Assembly (NCBI GenBank): GCA_022709405.1
Contig: JAKLIV010000011.1
Span: 1 to 46,683 of the forward strand
Reading direction: 5' to 3'
DNA length: 46,683 nucleotides
DNA from: Spirochaetota bacterium
Lineage (GTDB): Bacteria > Spirochaetota > UBA4802 > UBA5550
The number at the start of each line of letters is the position of its first letter. Position 1 is the stretch's first letter. The notes beneath the pieces are model-generated. The model did not search any database, was not told where the DNA came from, and worked only from the letters and a program-made list of their open reading frames with translations. Of this stretch, positions 16,957 to 26,375 are shown piece by piece. The translations under genes were made by a program, and so were the position numbers.

Positions 16957-18522
16957 TCAACCGATCTGTTTTAAGCCTGTTTCACTCCCTGAAACCTGCT
17001 TACCGATCTTCGCCTTATCGATCTTGAAAAAGGCGACCATTGTCTGCAGCTCCGACGCCTGGGCGCTCAGGTTCTCGGCCGTGGCCGCGAGCTCCTCGGA
17101 CGACGAAGCCGTATGCTGGGTGATCTGGCTCAGCTGGTTCATACCTGTGGCGATCTGGCTTACCCCGAGGTTCTGCTCCTCGGACGCGCTGGTGATGTTC
17201 TGCACCAGCTCCGCCGTCTTCTTGATGCTCGGTACAATCTCGTCGATCAGTCGGCCCGATTTCTGCGAGATGTCCACGCTCGATTTGGCGAGCGAGCTGA
17301 TCTCCTGCGAGGCCGCCTGGCTTTTTTCGGCCAGCTTGCGCACCTCGCCGGCAACGACCGCGAAGCCCTTGCCCTGTTCGCCGGCCCGGGCCGCTTCAAT
17401 CGCCGCGTTGAGGGCGAGAAGGTTCGTCTGGTACGCTATGTCCTCGATGAGGCCGATCTTGGCCGATATCTGCTTCATGGCGTTCACGGTGTCGGCCACT
17501 GCGCGGCCGCCCTCTTCTGCCTGGGCCGCGGCCTTCTGCGCTATCATGTCGGTGTTCTTCGAGTTGTCGGCGTTCTGGCTAATGCTCGCGCTGATCTCCT
17601 CGAGGGAAGAGGTCACCTCCTCGACGTTCGCGGCCTGCTCGTTCGCCCCTGAGCTCAGGGTCTGCGCAGTGGAGCTGATCTGGCTCGACGCGCTCGCCAG
17701 GGAATCGGTCGCCTGCCTCACGTTTATTATCACGTTCTGCAGCTTCTGCACCATTACATTGAGCGACTCGAACATCTCGCCGATCTCGAGGGCGTACGCC
17801 TTTTTGCCGCCTGAAACGTCCTCGGTGATCGCGAGGTCGCCGGTCGCTATCTTTTTCAGTTCCTCGGAAGCCGACGCGATGGGCCTGGATATCGAGTTGC
17901 TCATGTACACCGAGAAGAACGCGGCCACGCAGAGAAAGATCGCGACAAGAATGATACCGTACATACGCACGCGCCGGATATTGGCCTTGCTCTCTTCAAG
18001 CGAAGTTGCGGTGACGAGTATCCAGTTCCACGCCGGGTAATAGTAGCCCAGCGATATTTTCTCTTCGATCAGGTCTCCGGTTTTCCAGAAATAATTGAAC
18101 ATCGTCTGCCCGTTTGCGGCGCTCATGGCCTTCAACAGCCGTGGTGCCATGCTCTCTCCGTCCGCATCGAGAATCTTGTTTCCGTCCACGCCTTCTATCT
18201 TGCGGTTCGGGTGCATAACAACCTTCGCACTGGCGCCGTCGAAAACATAGAAATAGTTTTCGTCTTTTTCCCCAAACTTGATGCCCCGGAACTGCGTCTT
18301 GATGCGTTCCTGGGTTTCCTCGATGGTCGCGCCTCCCCGCTCACGGTCTGCGGTCGCCATTGCATTATAAGCCACCTGCATGATCTGGTTGATTCCCCGC
18401 TCCTTTTCCTTGGTCAGCTCTTTCTCGAGCATGGGAAGCAGCCATACGAACATGGCGATGACAATCACGAAAAGAACGAAGTTCGAAAGAAGTATCTTTT
18501 TTTTGAGACTGATGTTATTCAC
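16957..18522 (-). CDS. methyl-accepting chemotaxis protein with periplasmic Cache domain
   Basis: 521 residues from a GTG at 18522, which has AAGGAGT eight bases upstream. The frame continues upstream to a GTG at 18618, but that start has no ribosome site and would add a Cys-rich tail before the first membrane segment. Layout: TM1 (about 7-30), a single Cache-type sensor (about 35-180, with YFYVFDGASAKVVMHPN and a W-N-W-I-L-V-T end), TM2 (about 188-210), HAMP (about 212-265), then the signalling domain with the hairpin motif EDIAYQTNLLALNAAIEAAR. It should bind a small ligand in the periplasm and control CheA. No che genes are nearby. Confidence 0.93.
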   Translation of the reverse strand: MNNISLKKKILLSNFVLFVIVIAMFVWLLPMLEKELTKEKERGINQIMQVAYNAMATADRERGGATIEETQERIKTQFRGIKFGEKDENYFYVFDGASAKVVMHPNRKIEGVDGNKILDADGESMAPRLLKAMSAANGQTMFNYFWKTGDLIEEKISLGYYYPAWNWILVTATSLEESKANIRRVRMYGIILVAIFLCVAAFFSVYMSNSISRPIASASEELKKIATGDLAITEDVSGGKKAYALEIGEMFESLNVMVQKLQNVIINVRQATDSLASASSQISSTAQTLSSGANEQAANVEEVTSSLEEISASISQNADNSKNTDMIAQKAAAQAEEGGRAVADTVNAMKQISAKIGLIEDIAYQTNLLALNAAIEAARAGEQGKGFAVVAGEVRKLAEKSQAASQEISSLAKSSVDISQKSGRLIDEIVPSIKKTAELVQNITSASEEQNLGVSQIATGMNQLSQITQHTASSSEELAATAENLSAQASELQTMVAFFKIDKAKIGKQVSGSETGLKQIG

Positions 18523-18793
18523 CGTGTTACACTCCTTGATACATGAATAATCTGAATCCTGTATAGATTCGACAATTTCCGCGTCCGCCTCCGGGCACAT
18601 AGTAACCGGTTGATTCACGGACAGTTGTCACTTAAATATTTTATATGAATTTCATTTTCAAACAATGCTTTTTTTTGAAAATTCTGTTTTATATCTCCTG
18701 CACAAAAAAGGCTTGCAGGATGGCGAATATTAGAGCATTGAATACGCGACTGACATTATAGCGGCTAATTCAGACCTGAAGGAGTGACAATTC

Positions 18794-19285
18794 ATGGACT
18801 ATTTTCTGATAATTCTCGCGGTATTATTGATGTTAACGGGAACAGTCGGATGCTTTCTGCCCGCCATTCCCGGACCTCCGCTCTGCTTCGCAGGTCTCGT
18901 GCTGGCGCATATCAGCAGGTTCGCCGAATTCGAAATCACGACATTTGCAGTACTCGGCGGACTCACTCTCGCGGTACTCGTACTTGATTACGCCGTACCT
19001 GCATGGGGAGTGAAAAAATACGGGGGCACGAAATACGGGACCTGGGGCAGCGTTATCGGCCTGATTATCGGGACATTCTTCATTTCGGTGGGGCCGATGG
19101 GGATAGTCGGCATTCTCGGCGGCCCGTTTCTGGGCGCGTACGCCGGTGAAATAATAGGCGGGAAAAAAAGTCAGGATGCATTCAAGGCCGCGTTCGGGTC
19201 GTTTGTCGGGTTCGTCGCAGGGACGTTCATGAAGCTCGCACTCGCGCTCGCCATGATCGCGGTCCTGGTGCAGGGGTTGGTCTGA
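18794..19285 (+). CDS. DUF456 family membrane protein
   Basis: 163 residues, nearly all hydrophobic, with about four to five membrane segments and small Gly-rich linkers (PAIPGPPLCFAG; AVPAWGVKKYGGTKYGTWGS; GPFLGAYAGEIIGGK). This is the DUF456 pattern, a family of inner-membrane proteins without an assigned function. The start has GGAGTG ahead of the ATG at suitable spacing. Transcribed divergently from the chemoreceptor; the 18619-18793 gap holds no other gene. Confidence 0.9.
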   Translation: MDYFLIILAVLLMLTGTVGCFLPAIPGPPLCFAGLVLAHISRFAEFEITTFAVLGGLTLAVLVLDYAVPAWGVKKYGGTKYGTWGSVIGLIIGTFFISVGPMGIVGILGGPFLGAYAGEIIGGKKSQDAFKAAFGSFVGFVAGTFMKLALALAMIAVLVQGLV

Positions 19286-19304
19286 TTTCCCTGAAAAAAA
19301 ACGC

Positions 19305-19991
19305 TCACTTCTCGGCAAATTCAACCGAACGCACCGCGTCGCGGCCCGTATTGCTGAATGAAAAAAAGACTTTCTGCGCGCCAAGGGCCCTGGCAAGAGA
19401 CAGCAGCGTCCGGCTGGCCGACCGCTCAACATCCGGTGACAGCCTGCTGATAATCCCCCGGGCCTGCTCTTCTGCGCGCTTTTTCGCCTCGTCCTTGATT
19501 CTGTTCCTGTCATCCTCGGAAAACCCGTCGGTGAAAATGCTGTTTATGAAATCCGGCAACAGCCACGGTATGAGCCTGCTTTTCTGCTCGTCGTAAAAAT
19601 GTATGTCCCGGATGTGGATTTCATGGAAGCATTCCGGCATCACGAACGTATAGGCGCCATGGTTCTCCTCGACCCGGAACACGGGGCTGCGAAGGTCATA
19701 CCTGAAATCAATCTCGAACTCAAAAATCATGGCCATCTTCTTGTTCGACAGCATCCATCTCAGGTATTTCTTCCCGAATTCGCCCCAGGCGTGGTCAACC
19801 TCGGTGACGATCTCCTTGGTGTAAGCCTTGAACACCGACAGCTCGCCGATGGCCCTGATCTGCTCCACGCTCGACATGAATACGCTGCGGCGCGCGCTTC
19901 CGCCCGATGACCTTCGTCGAAAAAGACGCCAGATCACGATACCCGCCGCAGCGAAGAGTAATCCGAAAACAAACCCGCTTATAACATCCAT
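19305..19991 (-). CDS. DUF4230-like membrane-anchored protein
   Basis: 228 residues from the ATG at 19991 (GGAG seven bases upstream); the frame extends to 20030. One N-terminal membrane segment (about 3-25) is followed by a basic stretch RRRSSGG. The soluble domain opens with SSVEQIRAIGELSVFKAYTKEIV, which resembles the start of DUF4230 domains. The C-terminal part has a long charged helix (EDDRNRIKDEAKKRAEEQARGI). Function unknown. It converges with the DUF456 gene, leaving 19 bases between stops. Confidence 0.7.
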   Translation of the reverse strand: MDVISGFVFGLLFAAAGIVIWRLFRRRSSGGSARRSVFMSSVEQIRAIGELSVFKAYTKEIVTEVDHAWGEFGKKYLRWMLSNKKMAMIFEFEIDFRYDLRSPVFRVEENHGAYTFVMPECFHEIHIRDIHFYDEQKSRLIPWLLPDFINSIFTDGFSEDDRNRIKDEAKKRAEEQARGIISRLSPDVERSASRTLLSLARALGAQKVFFSFSNTGRDAVRSVEFAEK

Positions 19992-20051
19992 GCGATCTCC
20001 GTTGATTCGATATGGATTACGCGCCGGCATTCCTCATCCGGTAAAGCCCGC

Positions 20052-20969
20052 TTATCCCCTCAGTGCTTTATCGATAATATATCCTGCGGCCAGCAGCACA
20101 TGGGTCAGCATGATGAATTTCACGTTGTCACCCATCGCTGCCACGATTTTTTCACGGTCAGCATACTGCCGCGAGCCGCGCATCGCCTTTGCCGCTAACG
20201 GCAGTGAAAGCAACGCCGCCAGGCACCATACCGGCATCACGACGCGGCCGGTCACCAGCGTCGCGATCACGCAGCCGATTATCCACGCATAAACCATGAC
20301 CGTTGCAGCGATATAAAACCAGCTTGAAGCGCTCGGGCCGAACACGACCGGCATCGTTTTTCTTCCGCCCGTCCTGTCGGCCTCAATATCCGGGAACTCG
20401 TTCAGGAGAAGCAGGTTATGCACCATGATCCCTGAAGGAACCGAAGCAGCCAGGACCACCCAGCTGTATTCGCCCGCCTGCACGAAATACAGGCCCATGA
20501 TGGGCAGCACGCCCAGGCCCAGACCCGGAGACCACTCGGGCCAGTACGTTCTCAGAATCACCGGCGAATACAGCACCATACACAGGGCAGCCGCGACCAG
20601 AAGCGGCGCGAGCTGCCATCCTTTTTCGATCACGAAGAATATGCCGATCGCCAGGGCCGCAAGCGAGGTGACGACCCCGACCATAAGCGCCTGCCGCAAG
20701 GATATCTTTCCTCCGGGCACCAGCCCGCTGCCGCCGCTGAAAGGGGTCCTTTCCACGTTCAGGTCGATGCCGCTTTTATAATCGAAGTAATCGTTGATGG
20801 CGTTGACGCTGCCGTGCGTCAGCGAGAGTCCGAATCCCGCGAGCAGGGCGTAGCCGATGTTCAGGTGTCCGTAATACCAGGCGATCGACGAGCCCAGGAA
20901 CGTCAGCACGACCGACAGCACCAGGAACTGGGGCCTGGTCTCCTTGATCCACAACAGCAGCCGCGACAT
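20052..20969 (-). CDS. UbiA-family prenyltransferase (MenA-like)
   Basis: 305 residues with about eight to nine membrane helices. The two Asp-rich motifs that bind prenyl diphosphate through magnesium are present: NDYFDYKSGID (59-69) and NEFPDIEADRTGGR (about 190-203). The sequence most resembles 1,4-dihydroxy-2-naphthoate polyprenyltransferase (MenA), which would attach the isoprenoid tail of menaquinone. No other men gene is nearby, so the acceptor is inferred. AGGAGG lies four bases before the ATG. Confidence 0.85.
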   Translation of the reverse strand: MSRLLLWIKETRPQFLVLSVVLTFLGSSIAWYYGHLNIGYALLAGFGLSLTHGSVNAINDYFDYKSGIDLNVERTPFSGGSGLVPGGKISLRQALMVGVVTSLAALAIGIFFVIEKGWQLAPLLVAAALCMVLYSPVILRTYWPEWSPGLGLGVLPIMGLYFVQAGEYSWVVLAASVPSGIMVHNLLLLNEFPDIEADRTGGRKTMPVVFGPSASSWFYIAATVMVYAWIIGCVIATLVTGRVVMPVWCLAALLSLPLAAKAMRGSRQYADREKIVAAMGDNVKFIMLTHVLLAAGYIIDKALRG

Positions 20970-21039
20970 GGGGCCTCCTTTGAGGTTTTTCTGATTTTAA
21001 TGAAATGGACAGGGGAAAGTCAACGGATTTTTTAAACGG

Positions 21040-22068
21040 TCATTGAGACTTCCCCACGCGCAATCCCATGCCGGTGCTCTCGTCTCCGGGACTATTCAGA
21101 CCCGAGTTGCCGAGCTGCATGTTTTCAGCAGCATCGATCCAGCTACCGACACGAAACAAACGTAACGAGCCGCTCAAGTCAAAGCACCACTCCCCCACAT
21201 TACCGCTCATGTCGTACAGGCCAAGGGCATTGGCGGCTTTACTTGCCGCATCCGCTGTCGACGAAAATGAGTATACCGAGACATCGGATGTATACTGCGT
21301 ATCCCCGTCGCCGTCGTAATCGGTCGCGCCGGCTGTCTCACCATAAGCGGCATCTGCCCCGCTTGCATGGTTGTAGGGATAGTACTCCCCGCTGCCGGTA
21401 ATGTCGCCGTCGCCGTCATCGTCCGAGATATACCGCGCGGCCAGTTCCCACTCCTTGCCCGCGAGCAGGCGGAATCCTTTCTCATCGGCATTCGCTGTAA
21501 CACCATCGCACGATTCTGCATTGGAATCCCGTGAGTCACGCACTGTCACCGGTCCGCTGCCCGCATCGTAGGTGTATACGCATTCATAGTTCGTGCCTTT
21601 GTGCGTGTTGTACCACTCGGTCAGGGCGTTGCACCAGACCATGGCATCCCGCCAGTTGATCATGGTAACCGGATGCGTCTCGTGTCCACTGTCATAGGCC
21701 AGATATTCAGATTCATAATAACCGCCCCTGCCCCCCGCATTAGCGAACTGATATTGATTATCTCCCCGTGCCGTGTCGGTGGCCCAGGCATAGACCGTGT
21801 TCCACAACTCGAAGGTCACCTCGGTCTCGCCGATCCAGAAAGCGTCATCGGATTCGATTACGCCGATATCGGTCATACCGGTCGGGAAAGTAATTCCGCC
21901 TGGGACATAGGCCATCCTGAAACTCAAGTCCCCTGCGATGAACGTTCTCTTGTCTCCTGCATCGACTTTTTTACCGGTGCTCCCGCCGTAGTCGCATGCC
22001 GTTAATGCCGCAAGCGCAAGCCCGAAACACAATGCAGCCGATACAGTGAATCTGAATTGGATTTTCAT
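21040..22068 (-). CDS. SUMF1/formylglycine-generating-enzyme-like lipoprotein
   Basis: 342 residues from the second ATG at 22068, which is six bases after GGGGAG; the first ATG (22074) abuts that site. Signal peptide with lipobox LTAC. The remainder is an FGE-sulfatase domain: GETEVTFELWN, HPVTMINWRDAMVWCNALTE, GFRLLAGKEWELAAR, YDMSGNVGEWCFD, then the RVGSW ending. I do not see the paired active-site Cys of true formylglycine enzymes, so it is probably a non-enzymatic surface or binding protein of this fold. Such lipoproteins are frequent in spirochaetes and Bacteroidota. An Asp/Gly-rich insert (DDDGDGDITGSGEYY) may bind calcium. Confidence 0.87.
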   Translation of the reverse strand: MKIQFRFTVSAALCFGLALAALTACDYGGSTGKKVDAGDKRTFIAGDLSFRMAYVPGGITFPTGMTDIGVIESDDAFWIGETEVTFELWNTVYAWATDTARGDNQYQFANAGGRGGYYESEYLAYDSGHETHPVTMINWRDAMVWCNALTEWYNTHKGTNYECVYTYDAGSGPVTVRDSRDSNAESCDGVTANADEKGFRLLAGKEWELAARYISDDDGDGDITGSGEYYPYNHASGADAAYGETAGATDYDGDGDTQYTSDVSVYSFSSTADAASKAANALGLYDMSGNVGEWCFDLSGSLRLFRVGSWIDAAENMQLGNSGLNSPGDESTGMGLRVGKSQ

Positions 22069-22298
22069 GTTCATCTCCCCGAAAAAACATAAATTCGGAT
22101 TGAATATCCGTTTGGGTCGACACTAGTAAAATACCATTGTCCGGTTTTGTCAATGGTTATACCATGCATTGCACATTACGGCGCACTATAGTGCCCTGAT
22201 GCACTCTGATCCATTAATCACGGGGTATCGGATAAGCCGTTGAACGAAAACCGATGCACGCCGTGCACGGTGCCTGAAAATACATGCTGGAGCAGTGA

Positions 22299-23117
22299 TC
22301 AAAAATCGAGGTATTCCCGGTACATCTTTTCCATGATCCGTGTATAGATTTTCTTCGGCATCATGCGGATGATAGCGACGAGCAGCTTCTTCTGAAACCC
22401 GGGCACGCAGATCACCCTGTTTTTTTCGAGCGCCTTCATCGAACACGCGACCACGTCCTCAGGTCTCATCCATCTGATTGATTTCTTTTCGCGGAGCTCA
22501 TCTTCGACCCCCATCTTCGCGTGAAAATCGGTTGACGTGAATCCGGGGCACAATGCCTGCACCCTGATGCCCTTCGCGCGCAGCTCGATCTGGAGAGACT
22601 CGCTGAACACATTCAGGAACGCCTTGGTCCCACCATAGATGCTGTTCAGCGGCCCGGGCACCCAGGCGCCCAGAGACGACACGTTGATGATGACGCCGCT
22701 TCTTCTTTCGATCATCGCTGGCAGTGCGGCATGGATGAACCTGATCGATGCGTCGACATGGACATGCACCATGGAAAGATGGTTTTCGATCTTCTCCCTT
22801 ATAAAAATGTTGTCCAGCCCGAACCCCGCGTTGTTCACCAGCACATGCAGCCCGCCCGATGCCCTGATCGCCGCGAGCACTTTCCGGACCCCCTTTTCCT
22901 CCGACAGCTCCGCGATCACCACCTTCACGTTCACCCCGAAGCGCTCTTCGATCGACCGTGCCGTTTCCCTGATGATCTTTTCGCGCCGCCCGGTGACGAT
23001 CAGATCGTATCCTCTCCGGGCGAATTCTTCTGCGAACGCCCTGCCGATACCGGATGTCGCTCCGGTGACGAGGGCGGTCTTCTTTACAGCCATATTCTCT
23101 TCTGATTTCGGTTTCAT
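22299..23117 (-). CDS. short-chain dehydrogenase/reductase
   Basis: 272 residues with a classical SDR fold. The cofactor motif is TGATSGIG (18-25) and the structural motif NNAG is at about 96-99. The catalytic Ser (148/149), Tyr162 and Lys166 are in SSLGAW and YGGTK. GRR after the second strand suggests NADP preference. The PG motif (LCPGFTSTDF) is intact. Substrate unknown; sequence style resembles the DltE/YqjQ-like group. An internal ATG at 23093 is an alternative start. Upstream of it, 23118-23346 contains no other gene that I can see. Confidence 0.9.
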   Translation of the reverse strand: MKPKSEENMAVKKTALVTGATSGIGRAFAEEFARRGYDLIVTGRREKIIRETARSIEERFGVNVKVVIAELSEEKGVRKVLAAIRASGGLHVLVNNAGFGLDNIFIREKIENHLSMVHVHVDASIRFIHAALPAMIERRSGVIINVSSLGAWVPGPLNSIYGGTKAFLNVFSESLQIELRAKGIRVQALCPGFTSTDFHAKMGVEDELREKKSIRWMRPEDVVACSMKALEKNRVICVPGFQKKLLVAIIRMMPKKIYTRIMEKMYREYLDF

Positions 23118-23346
23118 GCGGTCGGCCTTTTCGATATCCCGGTATTTCGTTTAGTATAAAAATATAGTATCCGACAGGGACGTCAGTGCAAGAATATTTT
23201 GATTATGCATGTGAATCCATATCATATAGTGCTGAATACCAAACACAGACGACACAAAAAGAATTAAAAAAATTCCTCCCGGGCCCTATTTTTGTCCCTT
23301 TTCCCGGTTTTACGCGACTTATTATATGGAGGCGCAATAAAGCATT

Positions 23347-23823
23347 ATGGGAATCGCGACATTACATCCACTGTTCACCGGAATAAGCGGCCGCATCGGC
23401 GGGATCGTGTTCTACTCGTACAACGATGTCACGTACTTCCGCGCTTATGTCGTGCCGCGAAACCCGGACACCGCCGCGCAGAGAAACAACCGCAGCCTGT
23501 TCGCCCGGGCAATGAAAGCGTGGCAGGCGCTCTCCCGCTTCGACAGGGATTCGTTCAACCGCAGGGCGCGCAGGCTCGGCATGACCGGCCACAATCTCTT
23601 CATTTCAGGATACATGTCGCGAAACACGGGTTCATGCGCCGGCGGGAGCGCTCCCGAATCCCCCAGCGAGTCCCCGGCAGGGGGATTTCATGTATGCAGG
23701 GACATTTCATCTGCGGTTCACGGTATAGGCCGCTCCGTCGGTGAGCCGGTAACGTCGCGGTCCACACTTGGTGCAAACCCCTGCAGGGGCGCAGCGCGCT
23801 GCGTCCCTGCAGGAGGCACGTAA
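23347..23823 (+). CDS. hypothetical protein, N-terminal part conserved-looking
   Basis: 158 residues. The first ~95 residues look like a real folded domain: GIVFYSYNDVTYFRAYVVP, then NPDTAAQRNNRSLFARAMKAWQALS, then GMTGHNLFISGYM. This pattern (G-x-V-x-Y...R-x-x-V-x-P-x-N-P-x-T-x-A-Q-x-x-x-R) resembles small proteins found near phage or cargo genes, but I do not assign a function. The last ~60 residues are low quality in composition and read through a 34-bp palindrome (23780-23813), so the original stop may have been lost by insertion of that repeat. A GGAGG lies at about 23325, rather far from the ATG. Confidence 0.6.
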   Translation: MGIATLHPLFTGISGRIGGIVFYSYNDVTYFRAYVVPRNPDTAAQRNNRSLFARAMKAWQALSRFDRDSFNRRARRLGMTGHNLFISGYMSRNTGSCAGGSAPESPSESPAGGFHVCRDISSAVHGIGRSVGEPVTSRSTLGANPCRGAARCVPAGGT

Positions 23824-23832
23824 TTTTATCCC
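23780..23832. repeat. 34-bp palindrome with shared 18-mer
   Basis: 23780-23796 pairs with 23797-23813 over 17 positions with a single G-T wobble. It is followed at 23815-23832 by GGCACGTAATTTTATCCC, identical to 13783-13800. It belongs to the dispersed palindromic repeats of this genome and lies inside the end of the upstream reading frame. Confidence 0.75.
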
Positions 23833-23928
23833 GATTCCGGACAGACTCACAAATTATTTCTTGCCACAATCTCTTCACGGGGATAATTATGTCGCGATAT
23901 TCCCAAACGATTATTTGAACAACAACAC

Positions 23929-26166
23929 ATGGACCTTCTCGAAAACCTTAACCCCAACCAGAGAAAAGCTGTGGAGCACACCGAGGGCCCGCTTCTCATC
24001 CTCGCGGGCGCCGGCTCGGGCAAAACCAGGGTCATCACCCACCGCATCGCGTACCTCATGCGCGAAAAGCATGTGAGCCCGTACCGCATTTTCGCCGTGA
24101 CCTTCACCAACAAGGCCGCGGAAGAGATGCGTAAAAGGGTCATCGGCCTCACCGGCCCCGAAGGAACCTCGGTTTTCATGAAGACCTTCCACTCCGCCTC
24201 GGTGTACATACTGCGCCGCTTCGGCGAGCGCATCGGCATCGAAAAAAACTTCTCGATCTACGACCAGGGGGACCAGGAGCAGGTCATCAAGGGGATTCTC
24301 GAGAAGATGCGGATCGACCCCAAGAAAGTCAAGCCCTCGTCGATCGCTTCGAAAATTTCGGAGATCAAGGACAAGGCGGACCTGGTCGACGGCGCGCGGC
24401 TCGACCTCCTGCTGCCCGACTATTACGCCTTCGATTTCCAGGAGCTGTACCGCGAATACCACCAAAGGCTCAGGCAGAACAACGCGCTCGACTTCAACGA
24501 CCTCATCATCAAGACCGTGGAACTGCTGAGGAACGACGCCCCGACGCTCGGGGAGCTTCAGTCGCGCTGGCAGTACTTCATGATCGACGAGTACCAGGAC
24601 ACGAACCACGCCCAGTACCTGATGGCGCTCCTTCTCTCGTCGCAGAGCCGCAACATCTGCGTGGTCGGCGACGACGACCAGTCCATATACTCCTGGCGCG
24701 GCGCCGACATCCGAAACATACTCGACTTCGAGAAAGACTACGACGACGCCAGGGTCATCACCCTCGACGAAAACTACCGCTCGCGCCAGCCCATACTCGA
24801 CAGCGCCTCGCACGTCATACGCAACAACGTCCACCGCAAGGAGAAAAACCTCAAGGCCTGCAAAGGCGAGGGCGAGCCCGTGGTATGGTGCAGGGCCAAC
24901 AACGAGTACGGCGAGGCCGAGTACGTGGTGAGCACCATGCAGACACTGAAGAGCCGCGAGGGATTCCACAACCGCGACTTCGCGGTGTTCTACCGGACCA
25001 ACGCGCAGTCCCGGGTGTTTGAGGACGTGCTGCGCCGCAACAACATTCCCTACCGCGTCGTGGGAGGCCTCAAATTCTACGACCGCAGGGAGATCAAGGA
25101 CATGCTGGCGTACCTGAAATTCATCGCCAACCCGCACGATTCGGTATCGCTCGCCCGTATCATCAACACGCCGGCCCGCGGCATCGGAGACGCCACGGTC
25201 GGCAAGATCAGGGACGCCGCTGTCAAAGAGGGAGTGTCGGAATGGGACGTGATAAGCCAGGGCATGCTCTCCGGCAGGGCGCCCAAAGGCATCGAGGAGT
25301 TCAGGGGCATAATCGGCCACGCGCAGATGATGGCGTCGGGCGTTCCGGGTGCGATGAAGCTTTCGGATTTCGTGCTCGACCTGTTCCAGGCCTCGGGATA
25401 CAGGAAAAGCCTCGAGGAGGAAAACAGCATAGAGAACGCTTCCCGCATCGAGAACGTCGAAGAGTTCATCAACAGCGTGTACAACTTCGAGACCGTGAAC
25501 CCGCAGGGAACGCTCGCCGAATTTTTACAGGAGATATCGCTGTTCACCTCCGAGGAGGACCCTCTCGACCCCGAGGCGCGCGACAACTCGCTCACCATGA
25601 TGACCGTGCACAACGCCAAGGGACTCGAGTTCCCGGTCGTGTTCCTCACCGGCATGGAGGAAAACACCTTCCCGCACCGTCTGTCGATCGACACCGAGGA
25701 GGGCCTCGAGGAGGAGCGCCGCCTCTGCTACGTCGGAATAACCCGTGCCATGGAGCGCATGTACCTCACCAACGCCGACATACGCCGCACCTACTACGGC
25801 GTCGACTACAAGGAAACCTCGCGCTTCATCCGCGAGATACCGGACGGCCTTCTCGAAAAAAGGACCTACGGCAACGACTCGTTCAACGGGTACCGGCAGG
25901 AGCGCCGTCAATTCGGCTTCGGCGCTGATTTGAAGAAGCCCGACCGCGTCCGGGACGACGCGCCCTCCGAATCCGCCCCTGCGCCCGCCCCCGAAGAGCA
26001 CGGCTCATCGGCGTACAGGAAGCTCGACCGGGTCATGCATCCAAAGTACGGCGCGGGCACCGTGATCAAGATCGAGGGCGCGGGAGACAACGTCAAGCTC
26101 ACCATACTGTTCACCACCGGGGCAAAGACATTCCTCGAAAAATACACGCCGCTCGAAAAGGCCTGA
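23929..26166 (+). CDS. UvrD/PcrA-type superfamily 1 DNA helicase
   Basis: 745 residues, normal for PcrA/UvrD. Motif I is AGAGSGKT (26-33), motif Ia FTNKAAEEM, motif II IDEYQDTN, motif III GDDDQSIYSWRGAD and motif IV DENYRS. Motif V is NAKGLEFPVVFLTGMEE and motif VI YVGITRAMERMYLT. The Pro/Ala-rich linker near 680 and the C-terminal tail HPKYGAGTVIKIEG match the PcrA-type RNA-polymerase-interacting tudor-like end. It unwinds DNA 3' to 5' in excision repair and replication-fork clearing. The ATG has no obvious ribosome site. Confidence 0.95.
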   Translation: MDLLENLNPNQRKAVEHTEGPLLILAGAGSGKTRVITHRIAYLMREKHVSPYRIFAVTFTNKAAEEMRKRVIGLTGPEGTSVFMKTFHSASVYILRRFGERIGIEKNFSIYDQGDQEQVIKGILEKMRIDPKKVKPSSIASKISEIKDKADLVDGARLDLLLPDYYAFDFQELYREYHQRLRQNNALDFNDLIIKTVELLRNDAPTLGELQSRWQYFMIDEYQDTNHAQYLMALLLSSQSRNICVVGDDDQSIYSWRGADIRNILDFEKDYDDARVITLDENYRSRQPILDSASHVIRNNVHRKEKNLKACKGEGEPVVWCRANNEYGEAEYVVSTMQTLKSREGFHNRDFAVFYRTNAQSRVFEDVLRRNNIPYRVVGGLKFYDRREIKDMLAYLKFIANPHDSVSLARIINTPARGIGDATVGKIRDAAVKEGVSEWDVISQGMLSGRAPKGIEEFRGIIGHAQMMASGVPGAMKLSDFVLDLFQASGYRKSLEEENSIENASRIENVEEFINSVYNFETVNPQGTLAEFLQEISLFTSEEDPLDPEARDNSLTMMTVHNAKGLEFPVVFLTGMEENTFPHRLSIDTEEGLEEERRLCYVGITRAMERMYLTNADIRRTYYGVDYKETSRFIREIPDGLLEKRTYGNDSFNGYRQERRQFGFGADLKKPDRVRDDAPSESAPAPAPEEHGSSAYRKLDRVMHPKYGAGTVIKIEGAGDNVKLTILFTTGAKTFLEKYTPLEKA

Positions 26167-26245
26167 CAACCGCAAATACTGCTAATCATTTACCTTAATT
26201 TATTCGATCATTAGCTGTGGATGCACATGCATCATTCTGTCTCCA

Positions 26246-26327
26246 CCCCTCCCTTGACGGGAGGGGTCTGGGGAGGGTGATCCATAATTGTTTCACCCCC
26301 ACCTGACCTCCCCCATCAAGGGGGAGG
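26246..26327. repeat. pair of inverted REP-like palindromes
   Basis: CCCCTCCC (26246-26253) / GGGAGGGG (26259-26266) and CCTCCCCC (26307-26314) / GGGGGAGG (26320-26327). The two units are inverted copies of one another around an AT-rich centre, the layout of a BIME-like mosaic. It lies between the helicase gene and the next lipoprotein gene and could also end transcription. Confidence 0.75.
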
Positions 26328-26375
26328 AATGTCACGGTTTCCAGGCAATACCTGATAGACGAAAAACGGGTCACT

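Noticed and set aside
21040..22068. Calling the SUMF1-like lipoprotein an active formylglycine-generating enzyme
   Set aside because: The fold motifs are present, but I could not find the paired active-site cysteines, and it is a lipoprotein with no sulfatase gene nearby.
23911..25320. 469-codon minus-strand frame over the helicase gene
   Set aside because: Antisense shadow of the UvrD/PcrA gene, whose seven helicase motifs are all present.
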